Source: Chrysemys picta bellii
Taxonomy: Eukaryota > Chordata > Testudines > Emydidae
NCBI RefSeq assembly: GCF_011386835.1
Contig: NC_088800.1
Span: 52,109,439-52,173,438 of the forward strand
Direction: 5' to 3'
DNA length: 64,000 nt
The notes beneath the pieces were generated by a model that saw only the letters and a program-made list of their open reading frames with translations, ran no database searches and was not told the DNA's origin. The position numbers and the translations under genes were made by a program. Within the stretch, counting starts at the first letter, position 1; each line of letters begins with the position of its first letter. Positions 19,586 through 31,247 of this stretch are shown here, piece after piece.

Positions 19586-20604
19586 GCAAGAGACCCTCCC
19601 AGTACAACAGGCCCAGTTGGAGAAGATGCTCCTGCTATTTCTAGGGTAAGACTCGAACAGAACAACCCAGTTTGTTAAAACAAGCCCTGTCAGGGCTTCT
19701 GATTTCATCAGGAAGAAACAATAAGGTCTCCAGCCATTTTATCCCCCTCTGCAGGTCACCCGTAAGGCTGTCAGTGTTTGGCACATGGGATCAGCATACA
19801 CCCTCCTGAGACAATAGAAGAGTGTGCGTGTGTGCAGGTGGGTGTGTGAATGCAGGGGAGACACAGGATGCACCAACACGTGAACAGAGCATGCTAGCAA
19901 CAGCAGATGTGCATGGCAGTGGCTGTGGTCGTGTGTTGTGTGGGTAGCTGGGTGCATGGCTGGCACAGCATGCACCCTCTTGGAGCCCCTCCTAGACGGG
20001 AGAAGCACAGTGCACAAGCATCTGAGCAGAGTGAGTGTGTGTGTGTGTGTGTGCGCGCGCGCACTGAACACCCCTCCTTGACACAGCCGGGGTGTGTGAT
20101 GAGCAGAGCTTTGTGAGTGGGGGGGAGAGGTGCCAGTATGCACTGATCATAGCTCCGTTAGTGTGTCAGGGTGTGCGAGCTCACAGGTGTGCACCCCAGC
20201 ATGGCTGTGTAGCGCGGATGCCCTGGCTCTGCAATACACACTGGCCACAGCCCACCTTTTCAAATCAGAGCGTGGGAAACCCTGAAGCTCCGGATAAAAG
20301 AGGAACTTGCAGGATAGAAAGACTGAAAACTCCAGTTTCCAATGGCTCAGCGGTGTGCTCTGCAGTCCCTGAAATGGTTTCAGTTCACTCTTCTCAGGCT
20401 GCTTTGAAAGGCTTCAGCTACACGTAGGGAAGACGTTTGTATGTATTTCTCTGACCCCCAACATGCCTGATGTCTAATAGGTGAGGCTGGTCCAAGTGCT
20501 GGATCTAAGACTAATGAACAGAGCCAGCGTGAGCCAATGCAATACACACTTTGGACCATACGAGGTGGCATCACAGGGCCATGTGTTTGATTGAAGACGA
20601 AATC
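19586..20604. other. Unassigned DNA with a GT-rich stretch
   Basis: No gene recognised. GT-rich simple sequence runs from about 19820 to 20220, with a purer core at 20035-20073. Confidence 0.4.
20035..20073. repeat. (GT)n-(GC)n alternating tract
   Basis: Uninterrupted alternating purine-pyrimidine sequence of about 39 bp: a GT run that turns into GCGCGCGC and ends in AC. This is the sequence type most prone to Z-DNA. Confidence 0.85.
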
Positions 20605-21072
20605 CCTTGTGTCCGTATGAGGAGAGATTAATAAAACTGGGACTTTTCAGCTTTGAAAAGAGATGACTGAGAGGGAATATGATAGAGGTCTATAAAATCA
20701 TTCTGGTGTGCAGAAAGCAAATAAGGAAGTGTTATTTACTCATTCATATAACAAAAACCTGTGGAACTTATTGCCAGGGAATGTTGTGAAGGCCAAAAGT
20801 ATAACTGGGTTCATAAAAGCATTAGACAAGTTCCTGGAGGATAGGTCCATTAATGGCTATTTGCCAAGATAGGCTGGGATGCAACACCCTGCTCTGGGTG
20901 TCCCTAGCTCCTGTTTCCCAGAAGCCGGGAGTGGACGACGGGTGGATCACTCAACGATTGCCTTTTCTGCTCATTCTCTCTGAAGCACCTGTCACTGGCC
21001 ACTGTCAGAAGACAGGCTACTGGGCTAGATGGACCACTGGCCTGAACTGTATGGCCATTCTGATGTTCTGCA
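20605..21072 (+). mobile_element. CR1 LINE 3' end, diverged subfamily
   Basis: TATGAGGAGAGATTAATAAA, then CCAGGGAATGTTGTGAAGGC, GGTCCATTAATGGCTATTTG and CTGGGCTAGATGGACCACTG, finishing with TATGGCCATTCTGATGTTCT. No usable frame remains. Confidence 0.9.
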
Positions 21073-22099
21073 GTCCCATAGCGGGCTGATGGCAGTCCTG
21101 CTCTAGAAAAACTCATTGGTGTTTGGGGAGGGGAGAGCACTGGGAATTTGCACCCTGAACAAGGCCAGGCCAGGGAGAAGCCCACCTGGGGGCGATGGCG
21201 CCCTCCCTTGGATGCCTTGGTCCTGTATGTCTCATCTGGGTAGTATCTCTGGCTGGCTCACAGCTGACTGCACGGGGTAGCATCTACTGTCGGCGTGTGT
21301 GTCTCAGCAGCTTCAAACCACCAGGTGTGGCACCATGCCAGGTAGCTGCACACCTCAGGTGTGCTGTGAAGCGTGCGCACTCAGAGGTCCTGACGCTGCA
21401 GGGTCAGTGTCACAGCCCTAGGACTCTCGGCAGCGCCCGGCTCCATGATCGCAGCAGAATGAGGCAGGTTTGCAGACAGGTGGTGACCAAGTTGCTCGCG
21501 CTGAGGGCCTCCATGTAGGGACCCACGACAGCAAGAAGCCAGGGGTAGAGGAGGACAGAGATTGCAGGTCAAACCTGATGTGCATCAAGAGGGCTGTGTG
21601 GGGTCCAGGTCTGGAGGGATCGCAAAGAACACAGTGACAACAGCAGTCTAAATGCCTCTATAACTATGGCCTGGGGGAGGGGGGCTGCAGGGCAGGGTTG
21701 AGGGGCATCGGCAGAGCTGGGGAGGCAGGACTGGAATAGTAGGAGTGGGTGGTTGAGCTATGGGTTGGCATTCAGGAGCACTAGAAGATCCACATGGGAC
21801 GCTAGCACTGATAAAGCAGGGGGCGCAAGCTAGGTTGATGTGCATTAGCAGCACATTGGACTGGCAGGGGTAAGATATCACAGCTGAGGTATCTGTAGCA
21901 TTAACGGATTTCAAAACAGAGAACTCATCAGGCGTGGGCACCATGGAATGTATCTCCTTCCAAGAGACCAATTCCATCACTCCATGGGTTCCTCTAGTCC
22001 CCAGTGTTTTGGTGCTATCAAGGCAAATCAGGAGGGGACTTTTCTGAAGGAGCAGCAGTAGGGGATCAGGTATTAGAGGGCTCTGTAATCTGCCAGGCA
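21073..22099. other. Unassigned DNA
   Basis: Frames of 90-164 codons on either strand lack family resemblance. No repeat recognised. Confidence 0.4.
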
Positions 22100-22386
22100 A
22101 AGGCATCCCAAGATCCAGTGGCTGGAAGTTGAAAGTAGACAATTCAGAAAGTAGCTACCAATTTTTAAGTGAGAGAGGAACTAACCAATGGAACAATTTA
22201 CCTGGGGATGAGGGAGATTCTCCATCACTTGGAGTCTTCAGACCAAGATAGGTCGTCTTTCTAAAGAGTGGGTTCTAACTCAGCCACAAGATATGGGCTG
22301 GATGCAGCTGGCAACTGGCTTGTATTATACAGGGCAGACTAGATGATCATAATGGTCCCTTCTGGCCTTAATCTCTATGACTCTAT
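22100..22386 (+). mobile_element. CR1 LINE 3' end, old copy
   Basis: TGGCTGGAAGTTGAAAGTAG, ACCAATGGAACAATTTACC and ACTAGATGATCATAATGGTC, ending CTTCTGGCCTTAATCTCTATG. The text is CR1-like throughout with scattered indels. Confidence 0.85.
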
Positions 22387-22530
22387 TACAGGTTTCTAAT
22401 CCCAGCTCTGTCACTGACCCAGTGTATGTCCTTCACTAAGTCACTTCACCGCTCTGTGCTGCAGTGTCCCCATGGGACTAATGATCCTTTGTACAGTGCT
22501 TGGAGATGTGTGGTTGCAAGGTGATATTTC
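22387..22530 (+). repeat. MIR-type SINE
   Basis: TAATCCCAGCTCTGTCACTG, AAGTCACTTCACC and CTCTGTGCTGCAGTGTCCCC follow the MIR core in order. Confidence 0.7.
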
Positions 22531-22904
22531 GGTTTGATGATTTCGTACATGGCGTCAACATCCAGATGCCCTGATGGTATTAGCCTTTGGTACAACGGGT
22601 GGGACTGTTTCTCTCTGATGCGATTTTGCTCCAGCTACTGTCCCCATGTGGCCTTCAGCTTCGATTGCTGCACCACCCCCGATGATCATCTTGAATCTAC
22701 AACTGGTGCAGACGCCCCCTCCTTAGCAATGCTAGCCCTAGGGAACAGCTTACACTCACGCTACAATGCATGTGCTGGCTCCCTGGTCATTTCTTGCTGC
22801 AGGGTGAGGTGTTAACACTGAACTGTAGAGCCCCATGCAGTTTGGCGCAGACCCTCAGCTGATGTAAATTATAGCTCTCCTAAAGGACATGGAGCTTCAC
22901 TACT

Positions 22905-23128
22905 TTCATAGATTCATAGATTCACAGATTCTAGGACTAGAAGGGACCTCGAGAGGACATCGAGTCCAGTCCCCTGCCCGCATGGCAGGACCAAATACTG
23001 TCTAGACCATCCCTGATAGACATTTATCTAACCTACTCTTAAATATCTCCAGAGATGGAGATTCCACAACCTCCCTAGGCAATTTATTCCAGTGTTTAAC
23101 CACCCTGACAGTTAGGATCATCTGAGGT
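22905..23128 (-). mobile_element. CR1 LINE 3' end, reverse
   Basis: Starts with the reversed tail TTCATAGATTCATAGATTC, then CTAGAAGGGACCTCGAGAGG and GAGATTCCACAACCTCCCTA. It ends near ACCCTGACAGTTAGGA. Confidence 0.92.
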
Positions 23129-23594
23129 TTTTACACCATCTGAGGATCTGGCCCTTTGTGTCCTGTCAACCTAGGGCCTGCCTTTCACCCCACCAATCTG
23201 CTCAAGGGCTGAGATCAGCTGGTGTGCTCTCACTCTGAGGCATTTTCAGTGAATGTCCCTCAGCGATGGACTCTGCCTCCTGCTGCTTGCTCCAACAGAG
23301 CTAAAATCTGTTGCAAAACCTATGTTCAATGAGGCGTTTGCCTCGGGCACACACCGATTGTGGGGTGTGCCCGAGCAAAGCTGAAGTCCAGATCACATTT
23401 GGTTTGACACAGGTCAATGCAGTGTGTATTACTTTAAAATCCTGCCTTTGTGTGTAAGTGTGATCTGCACCTTCTCAGCTAATTAATTCAAATAAATAAA
23501 CAAAGGCAGCAATGGACTGATCCTACCAGATGTACTTACTTATATTAATTATTATAACCTTTACAAATGGTAATGAAATCACAACAAAAGCAGC
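23129..23594. other. Unassigned DNA containing a strong hairpin
   Basis: No gene or known repeat. The main feature is the inverted repeat at 23342-23375. Confidence 0.4.
23342..23375. other. 14-bp stem hairpin
   Basis: CTCGGGCACACACC (23342-23355) pairs with GGGGTGTGCCCGAG (23362-23375) with one mismatch and a 6-base loop. Function unknown; it could be the core of a foldback element or a structured transcript. Confidence 0.6.
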
Positions 23595-23830
23595 ATTTAG
23601 CACTTTCCAGCTTCAAAATGCTTTACAAACTTTAACTAATTAATTGTCAAACCACCCAACCCCATTGAGGTTGGCCACCATTATTATCCCCGTTGTATAG
23701 ATGGGGAAACTGAGGTACAGGGGCAACTAAATGACTTGCCCAAGGTCACACAATCGGCCCATGGCACAGCTGTGGCTGCAGCCCGGGAGCTGTTGACTCC
23801 CAGTCGTGTGTGCAAAATCCCTAGGCTGTG
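23595..23830 (-). repeat. MIR-type SINE, reverse, long copy
   Basis: ATGCTTTACAAACTTTAAC, GATGGGGAAACTGAGG and TGACTTGCCCAAGGTCACAC follow the reversed MIR order, giving a nearly full-length remnant. Confidence 0.85.
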
Positions 23831-26800
23831 AACTGGCAGAGGTGAAAATGGATCTCATTGAAAGTTAGTACTCATGAGCAGAGGCATTTTGCCCCATACA
23901 TCACTGGGGTACCCCAAGACAATGTCACACAGTAGGGCCTGTGTCTGCCAGCCTCACTCTTGCCCAGCAGCACCATGAACTCGTGCCAGCGGGCGCGCCC
24001 TGGCTCTTTCTGGAACACAGAACGTTGGCAAATGGCATCATGGGACTGACTAATCAGCATGAACCATGGAGACACCACCCACCAGCCAAGAGAGATGGGG
24101 AGTGTGGCTAGAAAGCAGGCACTGCCCCGCCATCTCCCCCAGTGCCTCCAAAGTTATGGGATCTGGAGCCAGCAGGTGCAGGTGTCATACTGGGCCTGAG
24201 TCTCCTCGGGATATATGTGAATTTTTGGTACCCACATTCGTCACACGGGGTCACCTCACAAACCAGCCTGCCTCGCCCCAGTAACCACAGCCTTCATCCC
24301 CTTGCTGGTCTGTGTAGACACAGCTGCAGCAGGGTTGCTAGCTTGGTGGCCGGAGACTGCTCGGATCCAGCCAGTAGGGGCTCAGAGTGCTAAGGAGGTA
24401 ACCCACCTAGGGACGGGCCTGGTCCTTAAAGGATGGGCCAGGCACGACATGGCTCTTATGCCCCTTTGGGCTCTGGGAGCGGGGCCACTGCCAGCTTCTC
24501 CACAGGGGCTGGTGAAGGTGAAGGACCCCCACTACAGAGGGGGAAAGGGCGCAGTCCCCAGAGCCTCTTCCACAGAGTGAGTTTGGGGTTCTTCTTCGCC
24601 TCGAAGATGTACCCAGCACAGGCCAAGCCTGAAACTGAGTCCTCTCCCGCCCTTCCCAAAAATTACCATGGAGACAAAAGAGGCCCCGGGGGGCAGGGGG
24701 AGGCAAGTTTAGAGAGTGAGCCCATCCTGCCCTCACCCTGCAGTGGTGCCTCTTATCCCACGAGGATGGGCCTGGCTCTCCGCCCTGGCCATTGTGACCT
24801 GGCCCACGGGGTTGCAGCGCTGCTTCAGTTTGGTCCGGCCCTCCCGAGTAACACAGCGATCCCATGTGCCAGCTCACAATGCCACTCTCACAAGTTCCAT
24901 CGGTTTTGGGGCCCTCTCCAGTGGCAGGGGGGCAACTGCCCCTTTTGCCCCCTTCTCTGGGCAGCCACAACCCAGAGCGCTCGCCCTGTGGGCACAGAAA
25001 CCTGGAGTCCCAGAGGAGTCCGTTCCAGGTGCACTCGATTCTGCTGCTTCTCCTCGCCTGAGTAAATTAACAGATGAGGGAGCCTTCGACCCACCAGACT
25101 TCAGAGCCCCATGGACACTGCCCAGGGGAACCCGCCTGGGTGCGGAGTTCTGATGGACCCTGGGAACATCCATCCTAGCTCTGCATGCCCTTGCTCTCCT
25201 CCAATGGCCGGCTTCTACACAGCACGTAAAGCCACTTAGCAGCCATTGTATTAAAAGGATGAATCCACCTTTTAAAGGGACTTTGAAATATCCATCCAGG
25301 AATTTATAGAAGGAGCCACTGAGGGAGGACGGGGGACTCTCCTTTCCAATGAATGGAGACTGCAGCCCTAGTACTTCTTGGCCTCAAAGTGTGTTCAGCT
25401 GCAGCTTCCTAATTGTCCCAGCTGTGTATCGCTACCCCATTCCCCCGCCTTCCCCACCCCTCCGGTGATGCTAACCTGCGGGTCCTTGACTGGTAAGCCC
25501 CGATTACTGACCTGCTATTTGCCTGTCAAGAGTTTGCTCCACAGACAAAACACCCCCTGTCAAATTAGTGAGTCAGAAGACGTAAGAGAGACCACCGCTG
25601 CTAATTTGTACATTAACTGGTTCTGACAGAAATATTTCACAAGTGAAAAAACAGAAAATGTGCCTCAAGAAAACGGTCAGCCTCCATACCGGCAAACTTC
25701 TGCTTAACTGGTTAGTGCAGGGGAAAAAAACAAAAATCCAGGAGCCTGGCAAATGCCAGGCCAGGTGGGTAAAGCTCTTGCCCCACTCCCTCTGCCCCCC
25801 CCATCTGTGGGGCAAGAGAAAATGGGCCAAATGCACAGCCAGCTGTGCCAGCAGTTCTGGGCCATATGCTGCTGGTTTTAGGAGGTGGGGTTAGAACTCT
25901 GGCTGGTTCTGGGTTGGATCTTCCCAGCCGTGGTGAGAAGATTGGGGCTTTGGGGTTGTCTTATTCAACTAGGGCTCAGAGGTGATCCTGAACTAGTAGG
26001 TTGGGTTGCAATGGCAGGCGCTCAGCCCCTGGGTTTGCAAATGTTGCAAGAGGCCTAGGGCAGGGAGGGCCTGCCAAAGACAGAGGTAGAGCAAAGGGGC
26101 AGATTCAGAGGTGACACGATGGGGGGGGGGGAAGCACATGCCCCTCCCCAATTTCTGCCAGGGTTTGCCAGCCGGGCTCCCTCCCTGTGCGGCAGCTCCT
26201 GGAGCTGGCAAGCTGCGGCTATGGGGAGAGGCAGCAGCAAACAGCTGGGAACTGCAGGGAGGGGCCACTGAGGATAAGGGGAGTGTGCCTGGGGGGGCGT
26301 GACTCAAGCTGTTCGGGGTGGGGGGACTTTTAAATTGTGCACTCCCACTACCAGCAGGTACCAGTCATCTCTGGGTAGATTTAGATTTACATGGCCTCAG
26401 CATCCACAAATGGGGCCAGAGTTTCTGAAATGCTCCACATTCAGCCATGCCCAGTGAGACATTCATGGCCAGTTTCTAAAGCACCCACCACACACCATCT
26501 GGCCCCAGACCTACAAACGCTTGTATCCATGATGCACTGTAACACCACTGAGTCACTAGGATGGCTAACATGGAGGAAGTGAGTTCAGCATTTACAGGGT
26601 CGTTCGTATGGATTTGTTGGCCAAACAGTAGCAAAGTGGGGACCTGAGAGCTCCAGATACTTGCAGGGTGTGTGCATGCCATGGCACACAAGGAATGTTC
26701 AGGGGGGCCCCCATGGGATCAGTTGAGAAGTAGTGGGATGTACCTGAGTGACGGAGAGTGCTTGCTCCCCACGTGGGACCCCCTAGGCTGGGGAGGAAGT

Positions 26801-26954
26801 GGTAGAAGCTGTATCCTGGACTAGATGAAGCACTAGCACATCCACAGTCCCAAAGAGGCTCTGAAGCTTTGTACTGGGGACTTGCATGTTGACCCCAGCT
26901 CCAGACAGTCTCTGGAAATTCTTCTAAATCATGTCGGCTCTTCAAGTCCTTCTT
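23831..26954. other. Unassigned DNA, GC-rich in the middle
   Basis: No repeat recognised over 3 kb. Frames up to 210 codons (24433-25065) and 187 codons on the other strand overlap each other and look like chance in GC-rich sequence. The AT-rich stretch near 25560-25700 stands out and may be conserved non-coding DNA. Confidence 0.4.
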
Positions 26955-27474
26955 TTCATAGAATCATAGAAGATTAGGGTTGGAAGAGACTTCAGGAGGT
27001 CATCTAGTCCAATCACCTGCTCAAAACAGGACCAACACCAAATAAATCATCCCAGCCAGGGCTTTGCCAAACCACACTTTAAAAACCTCTAAGGATGGAG
27101 ATTCCACTACCTCCCTAGATAACCCATTCCAGTGCTTCACCACCCTCCTAGTGAGAGAGAGTTTCCTAATATTCAACCTAGACCTCCCCCACCGCAACTT
27201 GAGACCATTGCTCCTTGTTCTGTCATCTGCCACCACTGAGAACAGCCTAGCTCCATCCTCTTTAGAATCTCCCTTCAGGTAGTTGAAGGCTGCTATCAAA
27301 TCCCCCCCTCACTCTTCTCTTCTACAGACTAAATAACCCCAGTTCCCTCAGCCTCTCCTCGTAAGTCATGTGCCCCAGCCCCCTAATCATTTCCGCTGCC
27401 CTCCTCTGGACTCTCTCCAATTTGTCCGCATCTCTTCTGAAGTGGAGGGACCAAAACTGGACACTCTACTCCAG
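26955..27474 (-). mobile_element. CR1 LINE, reverse (part 1 of 2)
   Basis: Begins with the reversed tail TTCATAGAATCATAGAAG and runs through GATTCCACTACCTCCC and CAACTTGAGACCATTGCTCC to GACACTCTACTCCAG, where a Penelope-derived insertion interrupts it. Confidence 0.95.
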
Positions 27475-27697
27475 AAAAAAGCAACAGAGGGTCCTGTGGC
27501 ACCTTTAAGACTAACAGAAGTATTGGGAGCATAAGCTTTTGTGGGTAAGAACCTCACTTCTTCAGATGCAAGTGGGTAAGAAGTGAGGTTCTTACCCACG
27601 AAAGCTTATGCTCCCAATACTTCTGTTAGTCTTAAAGGTACCACAGGACCCTCTGTTGCTTTTTACAGATTCAGACTAACACGGCTACCCCTCTGAT
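27475..27697. mobile_element. Palindromic Penelope-derived miniature element
   Basis: The left arm (AGAGGGTCCTGTGGCACC onward) is repeated inverted in the right arm (GGTACCACAGGACCCTCTG), so about 200 of 223 bp fold on themselves. The right end carries the non-palindromic tail ACTAACACGGCTACCC. ACTCTACTCCAG occurs at 27463-27474 and 27698-27709, an exact 12-bp target duplication. The arms share GGGCATAAGC-type text and the tail with the coding Penelope element at 47906-49148. Confidence 0.87.
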
Positions 27698-28255
27698 ACT
27701 CTACTCCAGGTGTGGCCTCACCAGTGCCGAATAGAGGGGAATAATCACTTCCCTCGATCTGCTGGCAATGCTCCTACTAATACAGCCCAATATGCCATTG
27801 GCCTTCTTGGCAACAAGGGCACACTGCTGACTCATGTACAGCTTCTCGTCCACTGTAATCCCTAGGTCCTTTTCTGCAGAACTGCTGCTTAGCCAGTCAG
27901 TCCCCAGTCTGTAGCAGTGCATGGGATTCTTCCTTCCTAAGTGCAGGACTCTGCACTTGTCCTTGTTGAACCTCATCAGATTTCTTTTGGCCCAATCCTC
28001 CAATTTGTCTAGGTCACTCTGGACCTTATCCCTACCCTCCAACGTATCTACCTCTCCCCCCAGTTTAGTGTCATCTGCGAACTTGCTGAGGGTGAAATTA
28101 ATCCCATCATCCAGATCATTAATAAAGATGTTGAACAAAACCGGCCCCAGGACCGACCCCTGGAGCACTTTGCTTGATACCAGCTGCCAACTAGACATCG
28201 AGCCGTTGATCACTACCCGTTGAGCCCGACAATCTAGCCAGCTTTCTATCCACCT
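27698..28255 (-). mobile_element. CR1 LINE, reverse (part 2 of 2), with RT frame
   Basis: On the minus strand a frame at 27701-28213 carries [17 protein letters not shown] and [10 protein letters not shown], an intact FADD catalytic pair, and continues to RPHLE where the Penelope insertion breaks it. The element is cut at its upstream end at about 28255, where an RTE-like sequence begins. Confidence 0.93.
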
Positions 28256-28960
28256 TTAGTCCATTCCCCTGTCTTGAAGCTGCTCCTTGGAAATTCTGCA
28301 GTTTATCAAACCCTTTTGTATGACATCCATCCATTCATTTTGTTTTGGGGCTTCCAACCCTTCTCTTATTCTTCCGCTGTAAAGTTTAACACTCTGTTTC
28401 CTATACATTCTTCCAACCTTCTTTTCACATGCCCAACCAGCTAAGCTGCATTCCCTCCACTTTTCTATAATTGGTACCACCTTTATGCTTCCCCCAGTTC
28501 ATTCGTTCTGAATTTGGGCCATCCTTGTAACTCCAAGCACCCATCTTAACATTTGCATTGCCCCCGTATTCCAGATCTGCTCCTGTCTCTTCCTCTGTGC
28601 TCAGCATTTGGAGCCATACCCAAGTGCAGGCCCCTTGTAGATCTCACTTTTCAGTTGGACAGGCGATCTCCTATCACAGATTGCACCGCTCACGGCCCTC
28701 CATTTAGTCCACGTCTCTCAGTTCGATGTGGAGTCTATTGTTATCCTCTACTATCAAACCCAGTTACTTGAGCTTCTCTCCCTTTGGGAGTGGCTGTTTC
28801 CCCCCCGCCCCCAAACTTGCAGTCTCGTTGACTTCCAGCAAGGTATCATCGAATCTACAGACCATATGCTCTGTTTTATTTCTGCTGATTTTCATGCCAT
28901 TTGTTTCAAGTCCCTGGAAATTACAATCTGCAGATTATAGGATCATTATTTGTTCCAGTA
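28256..28960 (-). mobile_element. RTE-like LINE fragment
   Basis: Read on the minus strand the degenerate frame near the 3' end holds EWMDVIQKGLINCRIS and REGLEAPK, resembling the C-terminal arginine/tryptophan-rich tail of RTE-type reverse transcriptases. The plus-strand text CATTCATTTTGTTTTGGGGC, TTCTTCCGCTGTAAAG and TTCAGTTGGACAGGCG matches a reptilian RTE family I know by sequence. Frames are broken throughout. Confidence 0.65.
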
Positions 28961-28964
28961 GCAT

Positions 28965-29165
28965 AGGTCCCATTATGCTAGGTTCTGTACATACCCAGAG
29001 CGAGAGACAGTGCCTGCTCTGACCAGTTTACAATCTGAACAGAGGGTGAGAGGGGAACCAGGCACAGAGAGTGGAATGGACTTGCCCCAGGTCAGCAGCA
29101 GAGCTAGAAATAGGACCCAGTTTTCCCGAGTGCTAACCCAGTGCCTCACCTACTAGGCCTTGCTT
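28965..29165 (-). repeat. MIR-type or related SINE remnant
   Basis: TTACAATCTGAACAGAGG, GGACTTGCCCCAGGTCAGC and TAGGACCCAGTTTTCC resemble the reversed MIR order. Confidence 0.6.
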
Positions 29166-29923
29166 CCTCTCACTGGGTGCAGTACCAAGTTTATCAGATT
29201 CAGGCAGCCCCAGCCAGAAGAGAGGGGGATGGGGACAAGGGAGTGAGTGAGAGAGAGTGAGTGTGTGAGTGTGCGCGCCACGTAGGGTGGGTGGGCCCTC
29301 CCCTGCCATAAAGCTCAGGACCACTTCTAAGCATGAGTCAAGGGGAGCTCGCCCTACAGAGCTAGAGCCTACTCACTTTGAGGAACCAGCCCGAATCCTG
29401 GAAGAGCACACTACAAGCATGGCTTTCAGACATACAGTGGGGCGGGGCTGGGGACAAGAACACCAATGCCTGGTCCAGATCCTCATAGAGCTGCACTGAT
29501 TGACACCAGCTCAAGATCCGGCCCACTGAGTCTGTACTAACTTATGGATAACAGATAACAGACCTACAGCTGCACAACGTAGCCACACTACCAGGCCTGA
29601 GTTCTTCTTGCATGCTGAACGTCTGAGTCTCTTCTGCTTCATAAAGCCCAGACACCTGTGCAAAGTGGATGTCCCATGGAACATGGCCTGACTATTCCAA
29701 CCTTGGAGAACATGTATCAGACGCTTGCTTCAATTGCTGACACTGCTGATGCATGGGTAGAGGGTGAAGCACCCTTTCAGGGAGGCTAGCCCCCGGTCCC
29801 ACCTCTTCTGACAGATACCCCACCCCTTCCATCCCCCCTCACCTGCCAGACCTCCAAGCTCACCCACCTCCTCCCACAGCCGGAGGAGCCCCAGTCAAAC
29901 TGCCCCAGGTCCCAGGCCACCAG
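29166..29923. other. Unassigned DNA
   Basis: No repeat or exon recognised, apart from a short (GA/GT)n patch at 29240-29275. Confidence 0.4.
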
Positions 29924-30641
29924 TAGGGTTGCAAGGTGTCCAGTTTATAACCAGAAAGAAACACTGACCAGACACTAAAAGTCCGGTTGCCACCTGCAGG
30001 AGCAGGGGCGACACATAGGGGGGCCATGTGGGGGCCAGTTGCCCCCCCCCGAGATTGGTCTGCCAGGGTGGAGAGAGGGGCTCTGTCCTTCTCCCACTGC
30101 CACCGCCACCTCCCGCAGCTGGGCTCTCTCTCGCAGGCAGCCGCCACGCTGGTTGGGCTCTCACGCTGACCCAGAGCGGAGTGGCTGCTGGGTGGTCCTG
30201 CCCCTTCCACTCCCCACCCGGGCCTGGCTGCCAGGGTCAGAGGCTGAGTGAGCCAGAAATATGCTGGGGAGCAGAAGGGGCGGGACCACCCACTTCTCCC
30301 GCCAGCTGCTCCACTCTGGGTTGGCGTGACAGCCCAGCTACCCAGTACGACGGCTGGGCTGCCTGAGAGAAAGCCTGGCTGTGGGAGGCGGCAGCAGGCC
30401 ACCCCCAGCTCAGGCCCAGTTGTCGGGGATAGGGGCTGAACAGACTTGGGGGCAGGTGCAGCAGGAGCCAGGTAACTGGTGGGGTGGGGAGAGTGCGGCG
30501 GTCCCCGGGCTGGGCGTGGGGGGTGGAGAGTGAGCGAAGGACAGTACCTTGAGGGAGGGGGTGGAGCATGGGGCTGGGCCTTAGAGGCAGAGGCGGAGCA
30601 GGGGTGTCCAGTTTTCAGAAATTGGAAAGATTGCAACCTTA
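29924..30641. mobile_element. Non-autonomous hAT element, 718 bp, GC-rich
   Basis: The ends TAGGGTTGCAA (29924-29934) and TTGCAACCTTA (30631-30641) form inverted repeats with one mismatch. GCCACCAG (29916-29923) and GCCACCGG (30642-30649) form an 8-bp duplication with one mismatch. GGTGTCCAG near the left end recurs near the right end (GGTGTCCAGTTTTC). Frames up to 321 codons cross it but are composition-driven and extend outside the element, so I do not call a gene. Confidence 0.82.
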
Positions 30642-30649
30642 GCCACCGG

Positions 30650-30987
30650 CCAGCCTGAGCACCACCCCAAGCCCCGGGGCCCACCAGCTGGCCCAAGCAC
30701 CAGCCCAACTCCCGAGCTACCTTGGGCTGCTGGCAGGCCCCAAGCTCCAGGCCGCTGACCTGAGCTGAGCCCCCACCAACTTCAGGGAAGAGGGAGAGCA
30801 AGGACAGGGCCTTGGGGCGGAGCATGAGCAGGGCCTCAGCCTGGGTTAGGGGAGGCTTAGCCTGCCCTGGCCTATGATACCCATGAACGCAAGTCTGTGC
30901 TTCCCTCTCTGGCTTTCCCTTGCAAATGCAGCTGGGAACCTGTAACTGTGGAGATATATTCCTCCTGGGAGTGCAATAGCTTCCTAA
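30650..30987. other. Unassigned GC-rich DNA
   Basis: Spacer between two hAT elements; nothing recognised. Confidence 0.4.
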
Positions 30988-30995
30988 GATCTAAG

Positions 30996-31247
30996 CAGGG
31001 CCAGCTCCAGGCACCAGCGCAGCAAGCAGGTGATTGGGGCGGCCAACACAAAGGAGCGGCACGTCCGGGTCTTTGGCGGCAATTCGGCGGCGAGTCCCTT
31101 GGTCCCTCTTGGAGGGAAGGACCTGCCGCCAAATTGCCGCTGAAGAATGAAGCGGCAGCAGTAGAGCTGCTACCGAAGTGCTGCCGATCGCGGCTTTTTT
31201 TTTTTCTCTCGTCGCTTGGGACGGCAAAAACGCTGGAGCCGGCCCTG
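30996..31247. mobile_element. hAT MITE, 252 bp
   Basis: The left end CAGGGCCAGCTCCAG and the right end CTGGAGCCGGCCCTG are inverted repeats of 15 bp with one mismatch; CAGGG is a typical hAT terminus. GATCTAAG (30988-30995) and GATGTAAG (31248-31255) are the 8-bp duplication with one mismatch. A T run at 31194-31205 is characteristic of this reptilian family. Confidence 0.9.

Noticed and set aside
22905..23128. Promoter-like or structured RNA signal from repeated TTCATAGATTC
   Set aside because: This is the ordinary reversed 3' tail of CR1.
24407..25173. Frames of 187-210 codons on both strands
   Set aside because: Mutual shadows in GC-rich DNA; Pro/Gly/Ser-rich composition with no recognisable motif.
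29860..30825. A 321-codon open frame on the minus strand
   Set aside because: It crosses both ends of a hAT element and lies in GC-rich DNA with low stop frequency. The peptide is low-complexity and resembles no family.
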